From an uncultured Rivibacter sp. (GTDB taxonomy: Bacteria > Pseudomonadota > Gammaproteobacteria > Burkholderiales > Burkholderiaceae): DNA of 18,690 bases. Position numbers and translations under genes: made by a program. Positions 6,184 through 15,185 of this stretch are shown here, in pieces. The stretch lies in contig CAMLLU010000091.1 of NCBI GenBank assembly GCA_946480925.1, forward strand, positions 1 through 18,690. Reading direction: 5' to 3'. The notes beneath the pieces were generated by a model. That model did no database searches, had not been told where the DNA came from, and saw only the letters and a program-made list of their open reading frames with translations. Each line of letters starts with the position of its first letter. Within the stretch, counting starts at the first letter, position 1.

Positions 6184-6872
6184 CACAGTCGCTCGCCCAC
6201 TTCATCGAACAGAGGCTCGCCACTGAAGGCGCCGGCAACGTGAAGCCCGCCCGCTTTGCCGAACTGGCCGGCCGCCTGCTGGCCACCGGCGTGCTCTGGC
6301 GCGACTACTCCCAGCCCGAAGCCAGGCACTACGACGATGCGCTGCAATGCGAGCAGCTTCTGCGCGAGTGGTTCGGCTGCATGGGTTTTGTACTGGTGCA
6401 CGACCCCGATGGCCGGCTGTTGCGTCTTTATCCGCCAGGCGAAGGCGGTGGTGAGGACGATGAAGACGGCGTGAAGCGGCTGCGTGCCCGCTTGTCGCGC
6501 GACTTCGTGGCCGTCGTCATCGCCTTGCGCTTCCTCTACACAGAGGCGCTCACGGGCCGGCGGCCGCTGGTTGACGAGCGACTGGCCATCAGCCTCGAGG
6601 AGCTGTCACAGGCGGTGGTGTCGCTGCTCGCGCATCGGCTGCCAAACTCGGCGACCGATCGCATGGCGCTGCTGCGCGACCTGCGCAAGCACCGCGTCGT
6701 GCACTTCGTGGAGGGCGACGATGGTGGCGACATGCAGATGGGCCTCGCGGTGCTGCGACCTGTGATGAGCTTCGTGAGCGACGAAGCGATGGAAGACGCA
6801 CTGCGACTGGCCGCCCGAAAGGTGCAAGCTTCGGAGCCGCCGGCCGAGCACTCTCAGGACGCCGCCCCGTGA
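6180..6872 (+). CDS. jetB: Wadjet anti-plasmid defence protein JetB (MukE/KITE-like, DUF4194)
   Basis: The ATG at 6180 overlaps the jetA stop (ATGA) and gives 230 residues. The sequence matches the DUF4194 type: two tandem winged-helix-like halves, with FAELAGRLLATGVLWRDYSQ near the N terminus and LLRDLRKHRVVHFVE in the C-terminal half, as in MukE-like KITE proteins. JetB binds the JetA kleisin and helps the JetC complex engage DNA. The same frame is open far upstream inside jetA, but the overlap start is preferred because it begins the recognisable domain. The acidic linker after residue about 85 (EGGGEDDEDG) is probably a loop. The stop overlaps the GTG start of jetC by four bases, so translation of the three genes appears coupled. 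Confidence 0.85.
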   Translation: MTQSLAHFIEQRLATEGAGNVKPARFAELAGRLLATGVLWRDYSQPEARHYDDALQCEQLLREWFGCMGFVLVHDPDGRLLRLYPPGEGGGEDDEDGVKRLRARLSRDFVAVVIALRFLYTEALTGRRPLVDERLAISLEELSQAVVSLLAHRLPNSATDRMALLRDLRKHRVVHFVEGDDGGDMQMGLAVLRPVMSFVSDEAMEDALRLAARKVQASEPPAEHSQDAAP

Positions 6873-9800
6873 AGATTGAAAGGCTGCTGACCTGGCACTG
6901 GGGTGCACTCGAAGACCGTGAATGGGTCTTCGCCGACACCGTACTGCTCACGGGCGAGTCTGGGTCGGGCAAGTCCACGTTGCTCGACGCGATTCAGACC
7001 GTGCTGACGGCCGCGCACCAGCACCTGGTCCAATTCAACATCGGCCAAGACGAATCGACGCAGAGCCGTCGCGGCGGGAAGGAGCCGCGCACGCTGGCGG
7101 CCTACGCCTTGGGTCAGCAGGCCGACGGTGTATTCCTGCGCACGCGCTCGACCAGTTATGCGGGCATCGTGTTCGAGCCCTCGGAGTGCGCCGCCGAGCA
7201 GGCGCCATCGTTCACCGCACTGGTCGGTGTGGAAGCCTTCGAGGATGGCCGGCGCGCCACGCTCCAGGGTCAACCGCAGTTCTTCATCGTGCCTCGAGCC
7301 CTGTCGCTGAAGGATCTGGCGCGGCGCAGTGGCGAAGCCCTGGGCGACGCGCCGCTGCCGCTCAAGGAGCTGTACCTGCAACTGCAGCACCGCCTGCAGC
7401 CTGGCAATGACACCAGCAAGGAAACGGTGGTCCAGCGCTTTCCAGACAAGGGCGGCTATCTGCAGCACCTCTACGGCGCGCTGATGGGCAAGACGGCCGT
7501 CGGCGAGAACGAGGCCGTGCGCGCGGCCAAGTCCATCGTCAAGGCCATGGCCTACAAGGAACTGGGCAACGTCAACGACCTGGTGCGTGACGAGATCCTG
7601 GAGCCTCACGATTTCAGTCGCGATCTCGACAAGATGCGCGAGCTGATGCGCTCCATCGCGGGCCTGAGGGCGGAGGCCGAGCGCCTGCAGACAAATCTCG
7701 ATCGGCTCGACACGGCCGGCGATCGGGCCGAAGCAGTGCTTGACGAATCTCGCCGCTTCGTCGTGACCACCATTGCCCATGCCCTGCGCGCGCTCGGCGA
7801 AGCACGCGACGACCTGGCCTCCGTAAAACGCCAGATCGCGACACAAGAGAGGAAGCAAGGCCAGTCAGCAGAAAAGTTGGCCTCACTCGACGCGCAGGAC
7901 ACGCAGTTGCGTGAGCAACTGGGCGCCATAAAGCAGCGCTTGGCGGGCAGCAAGGTGGCGCAGAGGAAGGATGAGCTGGATAACCAGATCCGGCTGCAAG
8001 CCGACCAGTTCCGCCTTCATTGGAGCCGCGTGCAGGAGGCCGCTCGCGGTATCGGCGCGATGGCGGCGCAGCTGGAGCAGTTGCTGGCCCTCGATCTGTC
8101 CGCCGTGCCAGCGCTGGACAGCGCGGTGCAGGCCCTGCGGCCAGCCGCCTCGGGCGTTTTGAAGCCGTGGCCAGACATGGCACGCGCCTACGCCCGGCAA
8201 GCCCAGCTCGATGTGGAACTGCCCGCCTTCGAACTGGAAGTCTTCGACGCCAGCCTGGCAACCCTGCAGCGCGGCATCCACGAAGACGACGGCTCGGTAC
8301 AGGCGGCGGTCGTGCAAGCACTCGCCGATGTGGGCGCGCACCTGAACGCATTGAAGGACGAGACCGAGCAGCGCGACACCGAACTACGGCAACTGCAGGC
8401 CGGTCGCAGTGTGGCCCCGCGCGACACGCACGAGGCCGTGGCACTGATCGAGCGCGAGTTGCCGCAGGCCCGCCCGCATCTGCTGGCGCAGTTGGTGGAA
8501 CCGCGTACCGGTAGCACGTGGCAGAACGCCATCGAGGGGTACATGGGTGGGGACCGCTTCGCGATCATCGTCGAGGCTGGGCTGGAGGCCCGCTGCGCGC
8601 GGCTGGTGAAGCAACGCTTCCCCGTGCGCTCGCCCAAGGTCGTGCAAGGCCGCAAGGCCATGGAGGACACCGAGGGCCGCCAACTCGAAGCCAGTGCCAT
8701 GCTGCACGAGCTGGTGTGCAAGCACCCCGTCGCCAACGCCTTCCTGATGGCGCAGTACGGCCGGGTGCGCAAGGTGGACAGCGAAGAAGAACTGGCGCGC
8801 ACGCCGCAGGGCCTGATGGAACAAGGCCTGGGCAGCCGCGGCTATGGCATGTTCGCCTGCCGCGCGCCTGACAGCGAACTGGCTTTCGGCGAAGCTGCAC
8901 GGCAGCGCCAGCGCAAGTGGTGCGAGGACGAACTTGCGCGGCTGGCGCGCGAGGCGCGGAGGCTGCAGCTGCTGGACCAGTCCCTGAAGGCCGTTGCACG
9001 CATGTTCAACGGCGCCTCCTTCACGCCACTGTCGCCCCTGCTGCTGGCTGTACTGGAAAGCCAAGCGCAGCATGCCACCGCCGAGCAGGCGCTGAAGGCG
9101 CTGGACTTGTCTTCCATCGAGGAATTGGAAGCCGAGCGCCGGTCGCTGGACGAGCGCATCGCGGGGGTCAAAGTCCTGCGCGACGAAGAGCTGAAGCTGG
9201 TCGGCGCCGCCGACAAGGAACTGGTCGACCTGCACCGCCGCGAGCAGGCACTCGATCAACGGCTGCCGGAGCTGGAGATCAGCTGCACCAATGCCACGGT
9301 CTGGGCGGCTCGCTTCGCGGGCGCTGCGCCGCTACTGGCCACAGAACTTCAACTGGTCGCTGAGTCACAGGCACTGGCAGCCGAGGCAGAGACCAGCCTG
9401 GATGCCCTGCGCCACCGCACGCAGACCCTGCGCGAGAACCTGCCGCGCACGCTGCGCGAACTGCAGCTGGCGGTCGGCACCTATCTGAACGGCGCGCGCG
9501 ACGATAGTGAGCGCTTCGCCTGGACCGATCCGCCCCGCAGCATCGACCGCATCGAGGAACTGCTGCCTGCCGTCTTTCAGACCCGACGAGCCATCGCCGA
9601 GCAGTCCCAGCGGCAGCGCGCCATTGGCCTGGCCGACAACGCCCGTTCACTGCAGGAGGCTGAAAGCAGCTTCAACCACGTCTTCACCAGCAGCTTCTGC
9701 TTCAAGGTGCGCGACGATGTCAGGCAGGGTGCCACCACGCTGTCTCGGCTCAACCGTCACCTGAAGGACATTCGCTTCGGCAACGACAGCTTCGAACTGG

Positions 9801-10555
9801 AATGGGCCTGGATTCCGCGCATGCAGAAGGTGCACGAGTTCTTCGATGCGGTCGAGGGCGCTGTGGAGGGGCTGGAACACGATCGAGGCTCGATCTTCGA
9901 GTCGCCCCGCCTCAGCGACGAACAGCGCAACACCGCCGACGAGATCCGACAACTGCTGCTCGCCAACGACCAGGGCGCCAGCGAGCGAGCGCTGAAGGAG
10001 CTTGCGGACTACCGGAACTACCGCCGCTACGACATCGTCCGTATCAGCCCAGTTGGCACGACCCGGCTGTCCACCTGGGGCACAGGCTCGGGCGGCGAGC
10101 TGGAGACGCCGTTCTACGTCGTGCGCTCGGCCGTGCTCGCGCATGCGCTCGGCCACTTCGGGCGGGATCGACGTGAGGCCCCGGCACTGCGACTGATGCT
10201 CAGCGACGAGGCGTTCTCGAAGATGGACGAGTCGCGTTCGCGAAGTGTGCTGCAGTTCCTGTCGCGCAAGCTGGGCCTGCAGCTCGTGGTCGCGATGCCA
10301 ACTTCGAAGTCCGGCGCGGTGAAGCCTGAGTTCGACAAGGAGTTCACCTTCTCCAAGGTGCTGGCACGGCGCGATGGCCAGGAGCTGTTCATCAGCGAGG
10401 TGCAGGAAAAGACGCTGCACCGCGCGGCCCTGGGGCGCCTGTGGAGCGAACACGCGGCACAAGCGCGCGAGGCAGCGCGTAAGGAATGGGACGCGAACCG
10501 CGCACCGGCGAGCGCAGCCACGCCCGCCCCGAGTGGCGACAAGTCCACGGCCTGA
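6869..10555 (+). CDS. jetC: Wadjet anti-plasmid defence protein JetC (SMC/MukB-like ATPase)
   Basis: The 1228-residue product begins at a GTG that overlaps the jetB stop (GTGA). It is an SMC/SbcC-like ABC ATPase. The Walker A motif GESGSGKST is at residues 29-37. The middle (about 250-950) has long Glu/Gln/Arg/Leu-rich helical stretches expected of coiled-coil arms with a hinge-like globular part around 540-650. Near the C terminus are the ABC signature GTGSGGELETPF (about 1070) and a Walker B of the form LRLMLSDEAFSKMDESR (about 1107-1123). JetC dimers with JetA and JetB are known in related systems to extrude DNA loops and to detect small circular plasmids. All nucleotide-binding motifs appear intact, so the motor should be active. 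The gene ends two bases before jetD. Confidence 0.93.
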   Translation: MKIERLLTWHWGALEDREWVFADTVLLTGESGSGKSTLLDAIQTVLTAAHQHLVQFNIGQDESTQSRRGGKEPRTLAAYALGQQADGVFLRTRSTSYAGIVFEPSECAAEQAPSFTALVGVEAFEDGRRATLQGQPQFFIVPRALSLKDLARRSGEALGDAPLPLKELYLQLQHRLQPGNDTSKETVVQRFPDKGGYLQHLYGALMGKTAVGENEAVRAAKSIVKAMAYKELGNVNDLVRDEILEPHDFSRDLDKMRELMRSIAGLRAEAERLQTNLDRLDTAGDRAEAVLDESRRFVVTTIAHALRALGEARDDLASVKRQIATQERKQGQSAEKLASLDAQDTQLREQLGAIKQRLAGSKVAQRKDELDNQIRLQADQFRLHWSRVQEAARGIGAMAAQLEQLLALDLSAVPALDSAVQALRPAASGVLKPWPDMARAYARQAQLDVELPAFELEVFDASLATLQRGIHEDDGSVQAAVVQALADVGAHLNALKDETEQRDTELRQLQAGRSVAPRDTHEAVALIERELPQARPHLLAQLVEPRTGSTWQNAIEGYMGGDRFAIIVEAGLEARCARLVKQRFPVRSPKVVQGRKAMEDTEGRQLEASAMLHELVCKHPVANAFLMAQYGRVRKVDSEEELARTPQGLMEQGLGSRGYGMFACRAPDSELAFGEAARQRQRKWCEDELARLAREARRLQLLDQSLKAVARMFNGASFTPLSPLLLAVLESQAQHATAEQALKALDLSSIEELEAERRSLDERIAGVKVLRDEELKLVGAADKELVDLHRREQALDQRLPELEISCTNATVWAARFAGAAPLLATELQLVAESQALAAEAETSLDALRHRTQTLRENLPRTLRELQLAVGTYLNGARDDSERFAWTDPPRSIDRIEELLPAVFQTRRAIAEQSQRQRAIGLADNARSLQEAESSFNHVFTSSFCFKVRDDVRQGATTLSRLNRHLKDIRFGNDSFELEWAWIPRMQKVHEFFDAVEGAVEGLEHDRGSIFESPRLSDEQRNTADEIRQLLLANDQGASERALKELADYRNYRRYDIVRISPVGTTRLSTWGTGSGGELETPFYVVRSAVLAHALGHFGRDRREAPALRLMLSDEAFSKMDESRSRSVLQFLSRKLGLQLVVAMPTSKSGAVKPEFDKEFTFSKVLARRDGQELFISEVQEKTLHRAALGRLWSEHAAQAREAARKEWDANRAPASAATPAPSGDKSTA

Positions 10556-10557
10556 CC

Positions 10558-11772
10558 ATGCAGTCCTCATTGCGCCGCACGCTACCAGCCACCGAGCCGC
10601 CGGCGGTCCATCCCTTCCTCCAGCGCCTGGCCAGGGACCTTCTTGCCAGAGCCGAGCGCAGTACCGGCCGCGGCCCCGTGCGCCTGCCACTGGACCGCAA
10701 GACAGCACCCGAATTGCACGTTGCCGCCGACGCCGATCAGCTGCAATTGCTGGTCATGCTGTTGGACGACCTCTGCGAGACGGGCTGGGTTGGACTGCAG
10801 ATCGAGCCGCCGCGCGAGTTCTCGAGCTTCACCGACCGCAAACCAAGGCTCGAACTTCGTAACTTCGATGAGCTGGCCGCCTGGGTCGGCTACACGCCAC
10901 GAGCCCTGCGCTGGCAGCGGCAATGGTTGGATCACCTGGCAACGTGCTGGGCCGCTCCCCCTGCAACGCGCGGAGGGCTCGTGCCCGAGGATCCACAGAC
11001 GCTTTTTGACTACCTGGCGCGCAACCCGATGAGACAACTGGAGGGTCTTTCGCTCGCCGAGGCTGCTCACAGCCTGTCAGCCCTGCTCGAGTTGTGCCGC
11101 AGCGGCCGTTCGATGGCACTTCGTGAGCTTTCGGCCCGCGTGTTTCAAGGGCGCTCCAAGTTGCTGGACGACCGGGACGAACTCCTGCGCCTGCTGGGTG
11201 CAGCCCCAGGTCAATTCTTCGAGCCGCCGATCCAACTGCTCCTGGCGCTACCTGCGTGCGGCGACTTCGCGGACGTGCTGTTTGTCGAGAACCTCGTGAC
11301 CTTCGAGAAAATGGCCGACGCACGATCTCCCGCCTGGGACCGCAGCCTGCTCGTCTATGCGGCCGGCTTCCGGGGCAGCGCGCGGCGGCTGCGTTCGCGT
11401 GGAAGTTGTCGCTTGTACCTGCGCGCACCGTCGGCAGAAGCCAGCCTGTCAGCCGTTGAAGCTTGGCTGTTCGGCACCGCTCAAGTGCCCGTCAGCTTCT
11501 TCGGTGACCTGGACTTCGCAGGCATGAAGATCCTTGCCAACCTGCGCGAGGTCTTCCCGAACGCATGTGCTTGGCAGCCAGGCTATCGCGTCCTGTTGTG
11601 CCTGTTGACCCGGGGAGGTGGTCACCTGCCGGAACAGGCGTCCAAGTCCCAGCAAGCCGATCCCGGGAAGACTGGCTGCACGCATGCCGATCAGGACTTG
11701 CTGCCGGCGATGCGCCGGCATGGCCGTTTCGTCGATCAGGAAGCTGTCGATACGGCACTGCCAGGGATGTAG
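10558..11772 (+). CDS. jetD: Wadjet anti-plasmid defence nuclease JetD (Toprim/TopoVI-like)
   Basis: The ATG at 10558 lies two bases after the jetC stop and gives 404 residues. The C-terminal half has a topoisomerase VI-like Toprim domain: the acidic Glu244 in VLFVENLVTF, then FFGDLDFAGMKIL with Asp317 and Asp319 forming the DxD metal site, and GRFVDQEAVD near the end. In known Wadjet systems JetD cleaves plasmid DNA once the JetABC complex has reeled it in. The N-terminal half (about 1-200) is helical, with winged-helix-like segments, and likely contacts DNA and JetABC. All key acidic residues are present, so the nuclease looks intact. A start further upstream inside jetC is possible but less likely. 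The gene converges with the HlyD gene, 23 bases away. Confidence 0.87.
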   Translation: MQSSLRRTLPATEPPAVHPFLQRLARDLLARAERSTGRGPVRLPLDRKTAPELHVAADADQLQLLVMLLDDLCETGWVGLQIEPPREFSSFTDRKPRLELRNFDELAAWVGYTPRALRWQRQWLDHLATCWAAPPATRGGLVPEDPQTLFDYLARNPMRQLEGLSLAEAAHSLSALLELCRSGRSMALRELSARVFQGRSKLLDDRDELLRLLGAAPGQFFEPPIQLLLALPACGDFADVLFVENLVTFEKMADARSPAWDRSLLVYAAGFRGSARRLRSRGSCRLYLRAPSAEASLSAVEAWLFGTAQVPVSFFGDLDFAGMKILANLREVFPNACAWQPGYRVLLCLLTRGGGHLPEQASKSQQADPGKTGCTHADQDLLPAMRRHGRFVDQEAVDTALPGM

Positions 11773-11795
11773 GCGACGACTCGGCACGACCGTCG

Positions 11796-12965
11796 TCACC
11801 TCTCACGCATTGACTCCGAGAGAGTCTTCGTGATGGGTTTGGTCAGATAGGACAGCACGGTGTGGTGCCCGGTTTCGATATCGACCACACACGTCATGCC
11901 AGGCTGAATCTCTATGCGCCGATCAGGGCGAGCCTCGCTCTGCGCTTCGGGCTGCGGCCGGTCAATCGCGATCTGCACCCTGTAGTAGGTGAGTTCACCC
12001 TGCGCTGTACGCTCCGACAGCGCGTCGGGGCTGACGTACCTCACCTTGCCGCGAAGTGCCCCGTAAATGGTGTAGTCGTAAGGGTCCAGCTTGATGGAAG
12101 TCGGAAGGCCGACGCGGATGGTCGCTACGTCTGCCGGCTTGAGTTTGACCTCGACGATCAGTTCACCACCCGTGGGGACCAGCTCGAGAATCAAATCACC
12201 GGCACGGACCTTGGCGTTCGGCGTGGTGGTTTGAATGTTCTTCACGATGCCGTCGGCGGGTGCCACGATCTCGGTGCGCTCGAGAATCGATGCGCGCTCC
12301 GCCAGCACTTGCCGTTGTGTTGCCAGCTCTTCTTCTGCCTTGGTCATTTCGGCTTGGGCGTCCTGCAGGTATTTGCTGCGCCTTGTCGAGATCTGCCCGG
12401 ACAGGTCTGCCACCACGCGCTTCAGCCGAATGATTTCCAGCTTGCCGATGTCGCCTGTGGCCACCAGGGGCTGGTTCAAGGCCAGCTCCTGTTCGGCCAG
12501 CGACAAGCTCTCTCGCAAAGCCGCAATCTCGCTGTTCAAGGCACTCTGCCGGCGCCGAAACAACTCGGCCTGATTGCTTATGAAGTTGGGGTAGGCCTTC
12601 ACCTCTTCGGGAAAGACCAGGGGGCGCCCAAACACTTCAGCATTGAGGCGAACCAGCGTGGCTCTCAGTGCGGCGACCTTGCCCTGCGTATCGAGAAACG
12701 CCGCCTCGGCTTGACTGCGGTCGAGCCGTGCGAGAACCTGCCCCGCAGTGACCTGCTGCCCTTCCTTGACCAGAAGACCAGCAACGACACCTTCCATTGC
12801 CGCCTGTACCGATTGCGTTCGAGCGCTGGCGATGACCTGCCCTTGCGCATGGGAGATCTGCACGATCTCAGAAGCGGTCGCCCACCACGTGAACAGCAAC
12901 AACAAGGCAGCCACCACGCCGAAGCCAACAATGCTCGACCGCAACGCGCGCGTGTCCTGATTCAC
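11796..12965 (-). CDS. Type I secretion periplasmic adaptor, HlyD family
   Basis: The 389-residue product is a membrane fusion protein. A short cytoplasmic N terminus precedes a transmembrane helix (about 10-31, GFGVVAALLLLFTWWATAS). A lipoyl half-motif follows (VQAAMEGVVAGLLVKEGQQV, about 52-71), then long coiled-coil segments (about 85-215) and the second lipoyl half with APADGIVKNI. A beta-barrel domain and C-terminal tail ending YLTKPITKTLSESMRER complete it, as in adaptors of the HlyD/LapC type. It links the inner-membrane ABC transporter to the TolC-like channel. The start is a GTG that overlaps the stop of the transporter gene by three bases, so the two are translationally coupled. It is the last gene of the secretion operon and converges with jetD. 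Confidence 0.92.
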   Translation of the reverse strand: MNQDTRALRSSIVGFGVVAALLLLFTWWATASEIVQISHAQGQVIASARTQSVQAAMEGVVAGLLVKEGQQVTAGQVLARLDRSQAEAAFLDTQGKVAALRATLVRLNAEVFGRPLVFPEEVKAYPNFISNQAELFRRRQSALNSEIAALRESLSLAEQELALNQPLVATGDIGKLEIIRLKRVVADLSGQISTRRSKYLQDAQAEMTKAEEELATQRQVLAERASILERTEIVAPADGIVKNIQTTTPNAKVRAGDLILELVPTGGELIVEVKLKPADVATIRVGLPTSIKLDPYDYTIYGALRGKVRYVSPDALSERTAQGELTYYRVQIAIDRPQPEAQSEARPDRRIEIQPGMTCVVDIETGHHTVLSYLTKPITKTLSESMRER

Positions 12966-15184
12966 TCCTGAGCTCCTGAGCTCGTGACGACGGGCGCGCC
13001 TACGTGGACGACAGATGCAGCGGTGCTACCGGCGGGCTCATTGTGTGCGCGCAGCAGGTGCTGCAATGCCTGCGTCACCTCGGCCCTGCTCCCGTCCACC
13101 AGAATGCCCTTTTCGGTCAAGACGACGATGCGATCAACCATGCTCAAGACCGTGGGCTTGTGGGTGACCAGAACCGCTGTCTGGTGCTGACCAATGCTCT
13201 TTCGCAGCACGGCCAGGCATCGCGCCTCCGACTGTTCGTCCATCGAGGCGGTCGGCTCGTCAAGCAGCCACACGTTGGGTCGTGCAAGGATGAGGCGCGT
13301 CAGGGCCACCAACTGCTTCTGCCCGCCAGAGAGACCTTCTCCGCCCTCCACGATGGGAAGGTCCAGCCCTTTGGGATGACGGGCAATCACGTCGGCAACC
13401 CCAGTGCTTCGACACACCTCCAGAAGGTGGTCCTCGCTCACGGAAGCGACACCCATCAACAGGTTGTCTCGAAGCGTGCCGGCGAAGAGTTTGGGCTGCT
13501 GCGGGCAAAACCCGATTTGCTCGCTGAGCAAGTCCCGATCGATCTGCTGGATGTCGAGCCCGTCCAGGGTCACCGTGGTCGCGTCTGCGCGATACAGGCC
13601 CGCCAGGATCTTCAGCAGCGTGCTCTTGCCGGCACCAATGGCGCCAACGATACCCACCTTCTCCCCCGGCCGGATCGAAAGCTGCCGGATCGCCAGCGTT
13701 TCGGAGCGACCAGGGTAGGTGAAGCGCAGATTGGTCAGCTCGTAGGCTCCCCGGATCCGTTCGGGCGCGAGCGGCTGCTCCACCGAGTGGTTGTCCTGTT
13801 CCAGCTGGAACACCTTCTCGAGACTGTCGAGCGCGGTGCGCGCGTGGGCCCACTGCACGACGATGCCTGGCAAGGCAGCAACGGGCGCCAAGACCCGCCC
13901 GGCGAGTATGGAAGCTGCAATCAGCGCGCCCACACTGAGTTGCCCTGACGTGCTCGCGATATACGCGCCCACTCCGACGACGGCGATATAGCTGACTTGC
14001 TGAATGAATCCGGCGACGTAGGTCGCATGCTCGGTGTGGTGTCGCAGCTGGGCGTCCTCTTCCACCGAGGTGCTGTTGAGCGTGCGCCACAGCGTGGATT
14101 GCCGCCAGCGACCGCCGTAGGCCTTCAGCAGCTCCGCGTTTTCGACAGTCTCGACCAACACGCCAAACTTGCGGTTGGACACCGAGGCGCCGCGGGCGGC
14201 GTGCGCGGCGATGCGGCGGCGATAGAACAGCCCCACCAGCAGAGCGAGCACAGCGAACGCCAGCGGCACAGCGGCCAGCGCAGGCCCCGCTATGGCAAGA
14301 ATGACGATCAGGAACAGTAGCGCGAACGGCGCATCGGCCGCCAGATACATCGTGACGGAGGCCAGGAAGCCGCGGATCGACTCATAGCTTCGCAACTGCG
14401 CTGCGAGATTTCCGACGCTGCGCGGAAACTGATCCATCCGAATGCGCGTGACCCGCTCAAAGATGTCTTGCGACACCGAGACGTCCATCCGCTTCACGAC
14501 CTCTTCCAGCAGGCGGGATCTCACCAACTTGATGAACAGCTCCAACACGCTGGCGAACCCTGCGCCTATGGTCAGCACCGCGAGGGTCGAAAGACCTTGG
14601 CTTGGAATTACGCGGTCGTAGACCTGCATGCTGTACAGCGAGCCCGCCAGCGCCAGCAGATTGGCGCACAAGGCGGCACCGGCTGCCACGACGAACAGCG
14701 GCCAGCGCTGCAGAAGTGCGGCGCGAAACATCGACTCGGCGCCGTCACTTCGCGAACGATCGTGGCGAGACTGCAGCAGCATGGGCGTGAATCGCGGGCT
14801 GCCCGTCGGCTCGGAACTCTGCATGGCCTGCGGGCCCAACCGGAAACGACCGCGGGCCGACTCAAAATGCCACTCGCCCCGCGCGTTGCGCCCCAGGATC
14901 ACGCCCCAGCCCATGCCGGGGACATGACCGACCATGGGCAGCAGATGTGACGCCGGCTGCGCAACCCACGCGGGCTCGCTCAGTCCCATCACACTGAACA
15001 ATGCCTTGATCGGCCCCCCCTCCTCTTGCGCAGCGGCGGCTCGCGCAGGATCGGCAAGCCAGGATTCAGGAACCCGTGCCAACGTTGGATGGACAGCACG
15101 GCATCGTTGTGCGATCCAACGCAGATCGGCCTGCAGATCGTGTTCGTCCTTCACGCCCAAGGCCTTCCCGTGGAATGTACGCAC
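12962..15184 (-). CDS. Type I secretion ABC transporter (LapB/HlyB-like permease-ATPase)
   Basis: The 740-residue protein has three parts. An N-terminal domain (about 1-135) sits where C39 peptidase-like domains occur but shows no catalytic Cys motif, so it probably only recognises substrate. A transmembrane domain (about 155-430) begins with LYSMQVYDRVIPSQGLSTL, typical of the family. The C-terminal ATPase has Walker A GAIGAGKST (about 514-522), the signature LSGGQKQ (about 616-622) and Walker B VWLLDEPTASMD. It would export an uncleaved protein through the adaptor and TolC-like channel using ATP. The GTG start at 15184 is the only one available because an in-frame stop lies just upstream; it comes one base after the TolC-family gene ends. 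Motifs suggest a functional pump of the adhesin-exporting LapB type. Confidence 0.92.
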   Translation of the reverse strand: MRTFHGKALGVKDEHDLQADLRWIAQRCRAVHPTLARVPESWLADPARAAAAQEEGGPIKALFSVMGLSEPAWVAQPASHLLPMVGHVPGMGWGVILGRNARGEWHFESARGRFRLGPQAMQSSEPTGSPRFTPMLLQSRHDRSRSDGAESMFRAALLQRWPLFVVAAGAALCANLLALAGSLYSMQVYDRVIPSQGLSTLAVLTIGAGFASVLELFIKLVRSRLLEEVVKRMDVSVSQDIFERVTRIRMDQFPRSVGNLAAQLRSYESIRGFLASVTMYLAADAPFALLFLIVILAIAGPALAAVPLAFAVLALLVGLFYRRRIAAHAARGASVSNRKFGVLVETVENAELLKAYGGRWRQSTLWRTLNSTSVEEDAQLRHHTEHATYVAGFIQQVSYIAVVGVGAYIASTSGQLSVGALIAASILAGRVLAPVAALPGIVVQWAHARTALDSLEKVFQLEQDNHSVEQPLAPERIRGAYELTNLRFTYPGRSETLAIRQLSIRPGEKVGIVGAIGAGKSTLLKILAGLYRADATTVTLDGLDIQQIDRDLLSEQIGFCPQQPKLFAGTLRDNLLMGVASVSEDHLLEVCRSTGVADVIARHPKGLDLPIVEGGEGLSGGQKQLVALTRLILARPNVWLLDEPTASMDEQSEARCLAVLRKSIGQHQTAVLVTHKPTVLSMVDRIVVLTEKGILVDGSRAEVTQALQHLLRAHNEPAGSTAASVVHVGAPVVTSSGAQE

Positions 15185-15185
15185 A

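Noticed and set aside
6854..7858. 334-codon minus-strand frame opposite jetC
   Set aside because: It is a shadow of jetC; the plus strand carries the Walker A motif here. Similar antisense frames at 8384-9259 and 9647-10708 were rejected for the same reason.
11862..12971. 369-codon plus-strand frame opposite the HlyD gene
   Set aside because: The minus strand encodes an unmistakable HlyD-family adaptor; the plus frame has no family features.
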